Of a stretch of 56,128 nucleotides of DNA, positions 1-9,890 are shown in pieces (the first letter of the stretch is position 1; each line of letters begins with the position of its first letter). Below the pieces are notes generated by a model. That model had not been told where the DNA came from, did not search any database, and worked only from the letters and a program-made list of their open reading frames with translations. The stretch is from contig JAQBXN010000044.1 in assembly GCA_027625095.1 (NCBI GenBank), positions 1 to 56,128 on the forward strand, given 5' to 3'. Position numbers and translations under genes: made by a program. The DNA comes from Planctomycetota bacterium. Its GTDB lineage: Bacteria; Planctomycetota; PUPC01; JACPCR01.

Positions 1-501
1 TAAAGAGGTCGTCGCCACCTGAATGGATTCGGGTTCCTGGTCTTTCTCGAAGATTGTGGCGCTGGTGGTAAAGCTGTCCGAAGGATCGTAACTGAGCGAT
101 ATCTCGCCGGACTCTTTGTAGACGGCTTTCTGAATTCCCGTGATCCGCGAGTCCTTGTTGAACGAGATGTTCTTTTGAAGCTGTTCGAAATTTACCGGGA
201 TCGGTTCGAACGAAAATACTCTTGAATTCCTGAATCGGGAGGCGGCAAACATGCTGAAATAACCGGCATTAGCGCCGACATCAATGATGGTCGCTCCGTC
301 GGGCACGGGCCTGCCGAGACCGGTCATATAATCCTCGTCCATGAAGATTTCCTTGAACGTATGAAGCAGCCGGCGCGGCACTTCGAAACGGATGCCCGCT
401 CGGGTCCTTAGCAGAATCGGATCTTCTTTGTTGAATCCGAATTTTACCGCCAGGTAGGTTTGCCAGTTGGCAAGATTCTTGATGAGGTTGATATAACGCA
501 T
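1..501 (-). CDS. FkbM family methyltransferase, 3' end cut by window edge
   Basis: This is an SAM-dependent methyltransferase of the FkbM type, often found with glycan or lipid modification genes. The minus frame stays open from position 582 to the window edge without a stop. The SAM-binding motif I is visible as IIDVGANAGYFS (codons around 291-256), followed by FSFEPIPVNFEQL, the acidic loop that normally contacts the ribose. The start is uncertain. ATG at 501 gives a typical N-terminus (MRYINLIKNLANW) and leaves about 80 bp to the divergent bioD gene; ATG at 582 would overlap bioD's start. No clear Shine-Dalgarno sequence is seen before either. The C-terminal part lies outside the window, so completeness and acceptor substrate cannot be judged. 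Confidence 0.8.
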   Translation of the reverse strand, partial: MRYINLIKNLANWQTYLAVKFGFNKEDPILLRTRAGIRFEVPRRLLHTFKEIFMDEDYMTGLGRPVPDGATIIDVGANAGYFSMFAASRFRNSRVFSFEPIPVNFEQLQKNISFNKDSRITGIQKAVYKESGEISLSYDPSDSFTTSATIFEKDQEPESIQVATTSL

Positions 502-553
502 TACTGAATAGCGAGGTAAAATCTGCTGCGGCAGAGGATACCCACATCCTTGA

Positions 554-2121
<1,568 letters not shown>

Positions 2122-2152
2122 TCCCAGAGAACAACAGGAGTTTTCCTCACAG

Positions 2153-2503
2153 ATGTCAGATGAAACAGTTCGGCTTGAAACCGAAGACACCGGTGAAGCC
2201 CTCATCATTCGAGTTCTCAACCCGCGCATAAAGTATGAGCAGAGTTCGGACCTCGGTGACCAACTGAAGCAGGCGGTCAGCATGTTTGAAGGACGGAACG
2301 TGTTACTGGATTTTGGGGGTGTGGAATACATGACAAGTGAGGCCCTGGGCAAACTCGTCAGCCTGAAAAAGGCGATGCCCGAAGGAGGTCAATTGAAGAT
2401 CGTGCTGACTAAGAAAAACATTGTAGATGTCTTTAAGATCACCAACCTAGACAAGATTATCGAGGTCCATAAGTCGGTGACCAAAGCACTCGAGTCGTTT
2501 TGA
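2153..2503 (+). CDS. STAS-domain protein (anti-sigma factor antagonist-like)
   Basis: This 116-residue single STAS domain belongs to the SpoIIAA/RsbV-like family, whose members bind or release anti-sigma kinases according to phosphorylation of a serine or threonine. The core segment is VLLDFGGVEYMTSEALGKL (about residues 50-68). T and S in YMTSEALG occupy the region of the phosphorylatable site, but the usual D-S-S-G is not present, so switching by phosphorylation is only inferred. A good ribosome-binding site (AACAGGAG) precedes ATG 2153. No RsbW-like kinase is nearby, so the partner is unknown. The 3' end overlaps the convergent sfsA tail by 47 nt. Confidence 0.82.
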   Translation: MSDETVRLETEDTGEALIIRVLNPRIKYEQSSDLGDQLKQAVSMFEGRNVLLDFGGVEYMTSEALGKLVSLKKAMPEGGQLKIVLTKKNIVDVFKITNLDKIIEVHKSVTKALESF

Positions 2504-3194
2504 GACAAAAAGGGATCCGGTCCTTCACCGAGATTCCGGCTTTACCTACCCTTGCACGATAAGCGAGGATTTCGACGCCCCCCTCCGCCGCTTCAGCAAG
2601 GGTCTCTGCATAGACCGGATCGATATGACCCGCAGGCTCTGCACAGTCGCAGTCGCCGCGATTCACCAGAAAGAACATCACAGCACGATGCCCCTGTTCG
2701 ACCATCCGGGCAAGTTCCCGCAGATGTTTTGCGCCGCGGGTGGTTACCGAATCCGGAAACTGAGCCACATTCCCATCGGCCAGGGTGACATTTTTGACTT
2801 CCACATAGCAAAGTTGGTCACCGAAAGTAAGCAACAGATCCACCCGGCTGTTTTCACCATATTTGACTTCCGGCTTGAGCGTATCGTAACCCTTTAATTC
2901 TGAAACTTTGCCCTCCTCGATGGCTTCACGAACAATCCTGTTCGGGAGAGCGGTATTGACGCAAACCCAGCTTCGGCCGACTTTCACCAATTCCCACGAA
3001 TACTGCAGTTTGCGTTTGGGGTTGTCACTCTTCGACAGCAGCACCTTCGAGCCTGACCTGTTGCAGCCCAACATCGAGCCGGGGTTGGCACAGTGAGCTG
3101 TGATCACTTCCCCATTTTCGAGCTCGATGTCCGCAAGAAATCGCTTATATCGCTTGATGAGCCGGCCGGGGATCAAAGGTGATAAAAATCGCAT
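2457..3194 (-). CDS. sfsA: SfsA family DNA/RNA nuclease-like protein
   Basis: This is an SfsA homologue. The E. coli protein was described as a sugar fermentation stimulation protein, and the family has an OB-like N-terminal and a nuclease-like C-terminal domain. Conserved blocks are visible: LIKRYKRFLADIEL near the N-terminus, HCANPGSM, SDNPKRKLQYSWELV, and the PD-(D/E)xK-type core with SRVDLLLTF and CYVEVKNVTLA, followed by FPDSVTTRGAKHLREL. ATG 3194 is chosen because the family N-terminus (MRFLSPLIPGRLIKRYKRFL) starts here; the open frame extends upstream to 3422 without homology. The protein runs 13 residues past the usual end (RIPFCLK), and this tail is antisense to the STAS gene. The gene lies just downstream of the DUF3299-like gene, probably in one transcript. 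Confidence 0.88.
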   Translation of the reverse strand: MRFLSPLIPGRLIKRYKRFLADIELENGEVITAHCANPGSMLGCNRSGSKVLLSKSDNPKRKLQYSWELVKVGRSWVCVNTALPNRIVREAIEEGKVSELKGYDTLKPEVKYGENSRVDLLLTFGDQLCYVEVKNVTLADGNVAQFPDSVTTRGAKHLRELARMVEQGHRAVMFFLVNRGDCDCAEPAGHIDPVYAETLAEAAEGGVEILAYRARVGKAGISVKDRIPFCLKTTRVLWSPTYGPR

Positions 3195-3220
3195 TCGGTG
3201 CCGTTCGCCTGGAGTTACCG

Positions 3221-3820
3221 TTACCGTGAATACGGATCCACTTTTTCCAGGAAGGTGACTTCCAATCGGTAAACGCTTGAAGGCTTCCCTCCGATGGTCT
3301 CCATACCCACCGAGAGGCGTCCATGGAGGATGATGATCATTTCCGTAAATTCCACCGTACCATCCGGCACGCCGGCGCGGATGTAACCAGTAAATCCCAG
3401 ATCCTGAAAATAACCTGCCCAATACGAAGGCAAGAACAGAAATTCCGAAAACTTCTCCTTCTCGTTCAGAGACAGGATGACTCCTTTGATTTTTACATAC
3501 TGGCCGTGGAGGTCATACACACTCGCCGGTAGTTCTGAACCGGGTTTCCATTTAATGGAAAGATCTTTCCAGGCCATGGGTTTGGCCTCAGCTTTCATGT
3601 CAAGTTCCCCAAAATCATCGTTCCGTTCCCTTACCCGAACGCCTTCCTCAAGAATCGAGCCGGGTGGAAGATTCTGCTGAATGAGCACTCGACGCTGTTT
3701 GCTGCTCAATTGCTGCCATGCCTTCGCCTTTGTCGGATCGACGTGGTCAGACTTTAGAATGACGGCGAAGACCAGGGCCAGGATTGCCAGCACGGAAACG
3801 AGAGTAATTATCTGTCTCAT
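3221..3820 (-). CDS. membrane-anchored DUF3299-like protein
   Basis: This is a 199-residue protein with an N-terminal signal anchor (ITLVSVLAILALVFAVIL) and a soluble extracytoplasmic domain. The pattern LHGQYVKIKGVI, then FLFLPSYWAGYF, then a segment ending in VYRLEVTFLEKV resembles the DUF3299 family of small periplasmic proteins, which often accompany ABC exporters or metal-related genes. I assign this from pattern only. It precedes sfsA on the same strand with a 26-nt gap, so co-transcription is likely, though a functional link to SfsA is not evident. The function is unknown. Confidence 0.6.
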   Translation of the reverse strand: MRQIITLVSVLAILALVFAVILKSDHVDPTKAKAWQQLSSKQRRVLIQQNLPPGSILEEGVRVRERNDDFGELDMKAEAKPMAWKDLSIKWKPGSELPASVYDLHGQYVKIKGVILSLNEKEKFSEFLFLPSYWAGYFQDLGFTGYIRAGVPDGTVEFTEMIIILHGRLSVGMETIGGKPSSVYRLEVTFLEKVDPYSR

Positions 3821-3930
3821 ATCGAATGGTTAGTTTCTGTTGAAGGAAGCCGCTATTTTATCGCTGGCCCCTTTTCGGGTGCAATTGGTAGCGGACCAGA
3901 TTTACCTTGTTTCATCCTGACTGAAAACTC

Positions 3931-4986
3931 ATGTCTCATCAATTCCTGTTTCGCCGTTCCAGTAATCTTGAATCTAACTGGCCCTTTGTTCCGGAACGTC
4001 TTTTGGAAAGACTTCAGTCTGAGGGCGAAGTCCTCGTCGATGAATCGACCACGCCGGGGGAACTCTCGGCCGGACTTGAATTAGATCGGGTGTCAGCGAT
4101 AGCCAATTTCGCCGGCAGTTTAAAGGCAACAGAACTCGAACGCCTGCCGAACTTAAGAGTCATTGGAGGTGTCTTCGATAACGCCAGCACAGGTACCGGG
4201 CTCGATGTACAGCAGCTTCAAGAGCACGGGATTGCTGTTATCGATGCAACGCGTGGCTGGGCTCAATCGGTCGCCGAGTGTGCGTTTGCGCTTGCTCTGT
4301 GTGCGTTGCGTGGCATTCCTCAGTGGCATTGCAGGATGTCGGCACGGGAGCCGCTCTGGGTGTACGAGGCGAGTCAGTTTTGTGACAATTCAAATTTTGT
4401 AAACGGTGAGCTCGGCACAAAGAATGTCGGGGTCATGGGTCTTGGGCAAATTGGCCGGCGCATTGCCCAGTGGTGCGTGGCGCTGGGGGCCGAGGTGGCC
4501 GGCTTCGACCCCTATCTTCCGCAGGAACTGCTTGCGCAATGGCAAGTTTCGAAGGTGGACCTGGACGCACTGGTGGATTCAGCAGACATCGTTTTTGTAG
4601 CCATCCCGCCAACCCCGTCTTCGAAAGGCATTCTGAATCGTGAACGCATCGGCCGCCTGCGGAAGGGCGCGCTCGTGAACATCATCACTCGCGCACATTC
4701 GGTCGATATGGCAGCATTGAGGGAGCGCATTCTGGCGAATGAACTCATTGGGGCCTTCGATGTCTACGATGTCGAACCCTTGCCAGTGGATGACCCACTA
4801 CGAAATCGAGCGAACGTGGTTCACACGCCTCACATCGCCGGCCGGACTCGTGATGCCAATATCAGGGTCGCCGACATCATTGCAGACGACTTCATTCGAA
4901 TCGTAAATGGCCAGCCCCCTCAAAACGCTCTCACCCCCCGGGCCACTGAAGTAAGGAATCTGGAATCGCCCGAAATCGCCAGATAG
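3931..4986 (+). CDS. D-isomer-specific 2-hydroxyacid dehydrogenase (NAD-dependent)
   Basis: This 351-residue cytoplasmic oxidoreductase belongs to the D-2-hydroxyacid dehydrogenase family. It has the usual split catalytic domain around a Rossmann domain. The nucleotide-binding motif is VGVMGLGQIGRR (G-x-G-x-x-G) and the following acidic residue is in GFDPYL. The catalytic region shows NIITRAHSVD (Arg), FDVYDVEPLP (Glu) and VVHTPHIAG (His), so the enzyme looks complete and active. The substrate cannot be read from sequence. It appears monocistronic; a short repeat element with inverted ATTTCTCACA ends follows its stop codon directly. Confidence 0.88.
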   Translation: MSHQFLFRRSSNLESNWPFVPERLLERLQSEGEVLVDESTTPGELSAGLELDRVSAIANFAGSLKATELERLPNLRVIGGVFDNASTGTGLDVQQLQEHGIAVIDATRGWAQSVAECAFALALCALRGIPQWHCRMSAREPLWVYEASQFCDNSNFVNGELGTKNVGVMGLGQIGRRIAQWCVALGAEVAGFDPYLPQELLAQWQVSKVDLDALVDSADIVFVAIPPTPSSKGILNRERIGRLRKGALVNIITRAHSVDMAALRERILANELIGAFDVYDVEPLPVDDPLRNRANVVHTPHIAGRTRDANIRVADIIADDFIRIVNGQPPQNALTPRATEVRNLESPEIAR

Positions 4987-4991
4987 CAGGC

Positions 4992-5111
4992 ATTTCTCAC
5001 AGACCGTAGCCGAAGTCCCAAGACTTCGGGCAATGGAGGCATTAAGACCCGAATTCTTGCGAATCCGGATACCGACACACTGTAAGTCGACGCCCATTGT
5101 TTGTGAGAAAT
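4992..5111. repeat. short inverted-repeat element, ATTTCTCACA ends (copy 1)
   Basis: This 120-bp intergenic element begins ATTTCTCACA and ends TGTGAGAAAT, perfect 10-bp inverted ends. Inside is a hairpin, CCGAAGTC-CCAA-GACTTCGG (about 5010-5029). The right end read in reverse matches the left end of a second element at 14711 over 16 nt (ATTTCTCACAAACAAT). A near direct repeat flanks it: GAAATCGCCAGATAGC on the left and GAAATCGCCGGATTGC on the right (14 of 16), which could be a target duplication. It lies between the dehydrogenase stop and the convergent pseudo-HtrA stop. Confidence 0.6.
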
Positions 5112-5129
5112 CGCCGGATTGCCGACCGT

Positions 5130-6587
5130 TCAGTCCACCTTCTCATAGGTAGCCCGGGAGGCCCGCATCGAGGGTGCACCCTCCACCATCACGGAATGGA
5201 ATAGTCCATCGCGATAGAAGTCGACGTGAAAACCCTTGCTGACACTTGTGAGCAGACGCAAACATTGCTGGTGACTCGTAAGCGGCTTTCCCGCCAGTGC
5301 AATCAGGATATCCCCCGGCCGCAGTCCAGTCCTGTAGGCAGGGGAGTCTTTTACGGTTTCGGTGATCAGCACTCCCCCTCTTCGACCGAAACCGAGGGTC
5401 CTGCGGATTTCTTCGGTCATGCTCGTGAGACTTGCACCAATGAACACCGGCTCCACGAGGATTTGAACCAGTGGCGGGTTGTCCGGCGCCTTCAACAGCA
5501 TCACCTTTTGCTTAATCTCCTGTTGTCCATCCTGCCCTCCGCGGAGCAGGGTTAGCTCCACCTCGGTACCGGGAACGGAAGAAAGCACCAGGCTCTGTAG
5601 CCATAGGGGGTGGGTTATCTCCTGTTCATCCACTCTGAGGATCAGGTCGTCTTTCAGAATGGAGTCTTTAACCGGTGATGCGGCATCCGGCACGGAATGA
5701 ACCAGGGCTCCCCCATTGCCGTCTGCGGGCTCCTTCACGGTTATACCCAGCCAGCCGTAAATTGGTTTGCCGTTTTCGATGAGCTGTCTGGCAATGCGGT
5801 CAACCCTCGTGAAGGGAATCGCAAAGCTGATGTTCGGCTGACGCGACAAGGATTCCCCCCCGTATGAGAAGCTCAGCATCCCTTCGGCCTCGCCATTTTG
5901 GTTTACCAGCAGGCCACCCATCTCGCCCGGATTCAACGGTGTGGTCAACTGGATCAATCCGGAGTAAGCATGGTGGTTGGACTCAATGAAGCGATCCAGC
6001 CCTGCAATTTGACTCGAGGTTACAGAGCCTTCGAGACCAAATGGATTCGCAATGGCCAGGACATTTTGGCCGACGGAAAGTTTATTCCTGGCCAGAACTA
6101 CGGGGACCAGTCCGGCTGTGTCGCCTTTGTAAACCGCAATGTTGGTGATGAAGTCACTGCCAATTATTTGTACCTCCCGGCGTCGCTTCCCTCTGGGCTT
6201 GATGTAGTAGCGGCTGCCGGGAGCCAGGGCGCTGCCAAGTGTAACCACATGCCCTGCGTCGTCGAAAACAATGCCGGAGGCCAAAGTCCGTTGCAGCTTG
6301 TTCTGTATTCTTAAATCACCCGCCACGTATTGGGCTGAGTTGCGCTGCAGGTCTGTTGGCAAGCCGGAGAGGATCGCAACTTCGCGTTCACTGATCAGGG
6401 TAACGACGGAGTCCCTGGCTCGTTTTGCCAGTTCGATCACGCTCTTTACGGCTTCCTGCTCAGCCAGGGCACTGCTGAATATGAAAATGCAAACTGTAAT
6501 CAGCCACGAGGCCCTGTGGCTGGTGGAACGGGCCTCATCTCTTGACAAAGTCGGCAGCCAGGGAATAGATGAAGCTGGGTTGGACAT
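5130..6587 (-). CDS. HtrA/DegP-like protein with two PDZ domains and no catalytic triad (pseudoprotease)
   Basis: This 485-residue protein is collinear with S1C (HtrA/DegP) proteases. A hydrophobic signal segment lies around residues 27-43 (ASWLITVCIFIFSSALAEQ), then a trypsin-like fold, then PDZ domains at about 277-360 and 375-470. All three catalytic positions are changed. TNNHV reads TLGSA (His to Ser119), the TDLAV segment reads TNIAV (Asp to Asn149), and GNSGGPL reads GEMGGLL (Ser to Met223). The surrounding framework (ASGIVFDDAGHVV, VLAIANPFGLEGSVTS, LNPGE) is well conserved, so the frame is intact and the loss looks selected. It is the third gene of the sigma/anti-sigma operon, where an active MucD/DegS-type protease would be expected. 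A peptide-sensing or scaffold role is inferred. Confidence 0.85.
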   Translation of the reverse strand: MSNPASSIPWLPTLSRDEARSTSHRASWLITVCIFIFSSALAEQEAVKSVIELAKRARDSVVTLISEREVAILSGLPTDLQRNSAQYVAGDLRIQNKLQRTLASGIVFDDAGHVVTLGSALAPGSRYYIKPRGKRRREVQIIGSDFITNIAVYKGDTAGLVPVVLARNKLSVGQNVLAIANPFGLEGSVTSSQIAGLDRFIESNHHAYSGLIQLTTPLNPGEMGGLLVNQNGEAEGMLSFSYGGESLSRQPNISFAIPFTRVDRIARQLIENGKPIYGWLGITVKEPADGNGGALVHSVPDAASPVKDSILKDDLILRVDEQEITHPLWLQSLVLSSVPGTEVELTLLRGGQDGQQEIKQKVMLLKAPDNPPLVQILVEPVFIGASLTSMTEEIRRTLGFGRRGGVLITETVKDSPAYRTGLRPGDILIALAGKPLTSHQQCLRLLTSVSKGFHVDFYRDGLFHSVMVEGAPSMRASRATYEKVD

Positions 6588-6605
6588 GGATGTACGGAGC
6601 CGGTT

Positions 6606-7223
6606 TTAGAAATTAACCAGCTTGACTCGGATGGGGCGTCGTTTTCGCTCAGGCTCCTTGATCGCTTTGGGATCACGATCCTCTTCGTCTTTTTTCATCG
6701 TGTCGTTTACTGAACGGGCCGATTCAATGGAATAGTAAGTCTCAACAAGATCATGTCGCACGGGCACATCCATTCCCGCCGGAACGCCTGAAAAAGCGTT
6801 TCCGATTGGAATCGTACCTGCAGGGACAGGAACAGGAGTTCCGCTGAGCTGCGTCACGTCATAGTTCTGGAGATAGGCCAGGTAAACACCGGCGACGCAA
6901 AGTATGGTGGCTGCAGCCAGGGCAGTAGTAAGAGTGAAAGCCCATGATGTCCGATTGTTTTCGAGGGCGCGAGCGGCCCCGTTCCGCATATGCTCGCGAT
7001 GCATACGGCTGCGGACATTCTTCTGCAACGCTTCAAGGGCCGGGGCGGTAAGGCCCTGGCCGCCGACACCCATCAGAGCATCTCTGGACTCCTTGAATGC
7101 CTTCATCTCTGTCTGGCACGGTTCGCAATCCAGCAGATGCAGCCCAATTTCAGTTTCGAGTTCGTGGGGGAGATCCCGGTCAACGTATCGGGGAAGCTGT
7201 TTTAAGACTGTCTTGCACTTCAT
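6606..7223 (-). CDS. zinc-finger anti-sigma factor, single transmembrane segment
   Basis: This 205-residue anti-sigma factor holds the ECF sigma factor encoded upstream. The N-terminal ZAS-type motif is visible: His29, Cys33 and Cys36 (HLLDCEPC), with Cys3 as a possible fourth ligand. A transmembrane helix follows around residues 96-120 (TLTTALAAATILCVAGVYLAYL). The C-terminal periplasmic part ends in a highly basic segment (EPERKRRPIRVK), an unusual tail. Its start overlaps the sigma stop by 4 nt (ATGA), so the two are translationally coupled, and the HtrA-like gene follows 18 nt later. This arrangement parallels rpoE-rseA-type envelope stress operons. How the anti-sigma is inactivated without an active HtrA protease in the operon is open. 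Confidence 0.85.
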   Translation of the reverse strand: MKCKTVLKQLPRYVDRDLPHELETEIGLHLLDCEPCQTEMKAFKESRDALMGVGGQGLTAPALEALQKNVRSRMHREHMRNGAARALENNRTSWAFTLTTALAAATILCVAGVYLAYLQNYDVTQLSGTPVPVPAGTIPIGNAFSGVPAGMDVPVRHDLVETYYSIESARSVNDTMKKDEEDRDPKAIKEPERKRRPIRVKLVNF

Positions 7224-7843
7224 ATGTTTTTGCGTTTAAGCCAACGCTCTTTAAAAAGTTTTCTGGCATGATGCAGCCGCCATCTCACAAGGGAGGCAGG
7301 TACCTTGACTATTTTGGAAATCTCGCGAGGCGTAAATCCTTCCATATCCCTCATCACAAGAATCACCCGATACTTCTCGGGTAACATTCCCAGTACCTCC
7401 TGCACTTGTTGCGCCTGCTCGGAATCCTCAAGGATCTTGTCAGGCGGCGGCTGTAAAGAATCGAATCTGTCAGGATCTTCGAGCGCGACATGCTTGCGCA
7501 CCTTTCGGCGACGCAAAAGGTCAATCGTCAAATTCATCCCAATCCGGTAAAGCCAGGTGAAGAAGGACAGTCTTTCATCAAACCTGTCCAGCGACGTGAA
7601 GGCTCTGACAAATGCCTCCTGACAGATATCCCAGGCTTCAAAGCGGTCACCCAGTACCCGATAGGCCATGCGGTACAGCCGCGGCCCATAGCGGGAAACA
7701 AGAACGGCAAACGCATCATCAGCAGATCGCCGATCTCCTTCTCTGCATTTACGCAGCAGGTCGATGTCAGGTATTTCGCTGACAGCCTGGTTAAAGTCGG
7801 CCGAATACGGAAACGTTTCTTCGGACATTCTAAGCCTTGGCAT
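7220..7843 (-). CDS. ECF-type RNA polymerase sigma factor
   Basis: This is a sigma-70 family extracytoplasmic-function sigma factor of 207 residues. Region 2 is visible as YRMAYRVLGDRFEAWDICQEAFVRAF with the following FFTWLYRIGMNLTIDLLRRRK. Region 4 is LPEKYRVILVMRDMEGFTPREISKI and the helix-turn-helix VPASLVRWRLHHARKLF. ATG 7843 is preferred because GAGGAGG sits 7-9 nt upstream; the open frame continues to 7948 without family similarity. It is the first gene of the operon with the anti-sigma factor and the inactive HtrA-like protein. Autoregulation is usual for such operons, but I could not identify a confident ECF promoter in the upstream region. Confidence 0.92.
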   Translation of the reverse strand: MPRLRMSEETFPYSADFNQAVSEIPDIDLLRKCREGDRRSADDAFAVLVSRYGPRLYRMAYRVLGDRFEAWDICQEAFVRAFTSLDRFDERLSFFTWLYRIGMNLTIDLLRRRKVRKHVALEDPDRFDSLQPPPDKILEDSEQAQQVQEVLGMLPEKYRVILVMRDMEGFTPREISKIVKVPASLVRWRLHHARKLFKERWLKRKNI

Positions 7844-8471
7844 TCCAATCCCTCCTCGACCTAATGTTACGGGGGAACTGGCCAAATGTTTGGTGCAAAA
7901 AAAATCATACGTTAATCGTTGGGCATCCTGCCTGATTACCGAATGCAAAGCCTAACGCTGTGCCAGAGCTGTTCAATGGTGAAGTCTGGAGAAAGTTTTC
8001 AACTGAACAGGCTGTTCAGAGCGCCTGGCGTCACAAGAGCATTTCATTACTGCTCACAATGTAACATTACATGATTACAGTAAGTTGTTAAGCGCCGGGC
8101 GTTTAAGCGAAAAACAGCTAACACACTATATTGCAAACGGTTACAGTCTTGAAATCATAAAGTTTTAATCATAAGTTGTTTAAGGAACAGAAGTTGCTCA
8201 AACCTATGTTCAGGTTGATTACTGCAACATTTCATAGCAGCAGACAAATGCTCACCTTCTCTGTCATACTCGCGATTGCATTGTCATTGGCCGTCGCGGC
8301 CTATGAAGCGGATCGCGTCTGAACCAACGAAAAGTCTTGGGATTCGTGGCGGAAACCCTCCGTGACAGAGTTCTTATATTTTGAGCGGCGGCACACCTGA
8401 AAATCTGAATCAGCGATCGAGGAATTTAATCCCGTTCGACTCCATGACAGGCTTCGGCAACCAGAGCCGAA
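7844..8471. other. gene-poor, AT-rich region between sigma operon and bioA
   Basis: These 628 bp contain the leader and presumably the promoter of the sigma operon (minus strand), the 3' flank of bioA, and an AT-rich stretch at about 8040-8230. The only candidate gene is a 24-codon frame at 8248-8322. No tRNA, attachment site or terminator with a convincing U-tract was recognised. Confidence 0.6.
8248..8322 (+). CDS. possible 24-residue hydrophobic peptide
   Basis: This very short frame reads MLTFSVILAIALSLAVAAY plus five residues. It is nearly all hydrophobic and would insert in the membrane if made. There is no convincing Shine-Dalgarno sequence and no recognisable family. It is the only frame in this gap with protein-like composition, but chance is a real alternative. 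Confidence 0.2.
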   Translation: MLTFSVILAIALSLAVAAYEADRV

Positions 8472-9818
8472 CTACCTCAGCGTATCGGCCATCGCCACAA
8501 GAATCCCATCCAGCAATCGATGGAGTTCATCCTCGCTGATTGAGAGCGGAGGCATGATGACGAGCGTATTGCGGAGGGGACGAATCAGGATGCCATGATT
8601 GCGGGCTGCGACACAGACCTTCATACCCATCTGACGGTCACTGGGAAATTCCTCGCGCGGCTCCCTGCCTTTCACCAGATCGACAGCTCCTATGAAGCCG
8701 CACTGCCTGATTTCCGCAACGTTCGGATGGGGTTTGAATTCCTCCTGCAGTCTCCTTCCCAGGAGCGACATCTTTGGCCGCAGATTCTCGAGCACTTTTT
8801 CCTCTTCAAACACATCCAGACTGGCCAGTCCTACCGCACATCCGAGCGCGTTTCCGGTGAAAGTGTGTCCGTGAAAAAAGGTGCGGAAATCGGAATACTC
8901 GCCGAGAAATGCTGAGAATACTTTGTCATTGGCGACGGTTGCCGCGACCGGCAGATATCCGCCAGTCAGCCCTTTTCCGAGAGCAAGGAGATCCGGTGTG
9001 ATCCCCTCATGCTCGCAAGCGAACATCTTACCGGTTCGTCCAAAACCGGTCGCGACTTCATCCACGATCATCAGGATGTCATACCGTGTGCAAAGTTCTC
9101 TCACCGCCTTCAGGTACCCGGGCGGCGCCATCAACATGCCAGCCGCGCCCTGCACGAGAGGCTCTAAAATCATGGCCGCTATTTCATGACCGTTTTCCCT
9201 GAAAATGGCATCCAATCCATCGACACATTTTTTCAGGTGTTCGCCAGGACTGACACCCGCTGGAGGCGTCACGTAGGGAGAAGGAGCGCGCAAAGCTTCA
9301 AAAAGCAAAGGACGGAAAATTTTGTGAAACAGTTCGACGCCTCCGACACTGACTGCGCCGAGGGTGTCGCCGTGATAGGCGTTTGGAAGGGCAACGTATT
9401 TCGTCTTCGACGGGTGTGGGGGTGAACACTGCTGCCAGTACTGGAAGGCCATCTTGATCGCGACTTCGCACGCGGTCGCTCCACTGTCGGAATAGAAAAC
9501 GTGTGTCAGGCCCTCTGGCAAGATTTCTACCAGGCGCGCAGCCAGTTTCGCCGCGGGTTCGCTGCCGAGGCCCAGAAGCGTTGAATGGGCGATCTTTGCC
9601 GCTTGATCTCGAATGGCCTGATTCAATCGGGGATGTTGATGGCCGTGGACGTTGCACCAGAGGGATGAGACCCCATCGATGTATTCGCGGCCCTCGGTAT
9701 CTCGAAGCATCACGCCGTGGCCAGACTCAATGACCAGGACATCATTCTGCATCCAATCCTGCATCTGAGTGAACGGATGCCAGACGTATTGCTTATCTAG
9801 TTGTGTGGAGTTGGGCAT
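8472..9818 (-). CDS. bioA: adenosylmethionine-8-amino-7-oxononanoate aminotransferase BioA
   Basis: BioA converts 7-keto-8-aminopelargonate to 7,8-diaminopelargonate using SAM as amino donor and PLP as cofactor. The BioA-specific N-terminal segment YVWHPFTQM is present, followed by DGVSSLWCNVHGHQHP. The class III aminotransferase signature is ILMIVDEVATGFGRTGKMF, and the PLP-binding lysine is Lys282 in LLALGKGLTGG. At 448 residues it has family length. ATG 9818 begins exactly at the family N-terminus; the frame is open upstream to 10019 but would overlap the divergent sulfatase-like gene. The gap to that gene is 72 bp and must hold both promoters. Confidence 0.94.
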   Translation of the reverse strand: MPNSTQLDKQYVWHPFTQMQDWMQNDVLVIESGHGVMLRDTEGREYIDGVSSLWCNVHGHQHPRLNQAIRDQAAKIAHSTLLGLGSEPAAKLAARLVEILPEGLTHVFYSDSGATACEVAIKMAFQYWQQCSPPHPSKTKYVALPNAYHGDTLGAVSVGGVELFHKIFRPLLFEALRAPSPYVTPPAGVSPGEHLKKCVDGLDAIFRENGHEIAAMILEPLVQGAAGMLMAPPGYLKAVRELCTRYDILMIVDEVATGFGRTGKMFACEHEGITPDLLALGKGLTGGYLPVAATVANDKVFSAFLGEYSDFRTFFHGHTFTGNALGCAVGLASLDVFEEEKVLENLRPKMSLLGRRLQEEFKPHPNVAEIRQCGFIGAVDLVKGREPREEFPSDRQMGMKVCVAARNHGILIRPLRNTLVIMPPLSISEDELHRLLDGILVAMADTLR

Positions 9819-9890
9819 GGCTGGATTGTTGCATCTTGAACTGGTCTGATGCAATCTGGATTCTCTGATCACCTTCGCAAAAGAGTGAGT

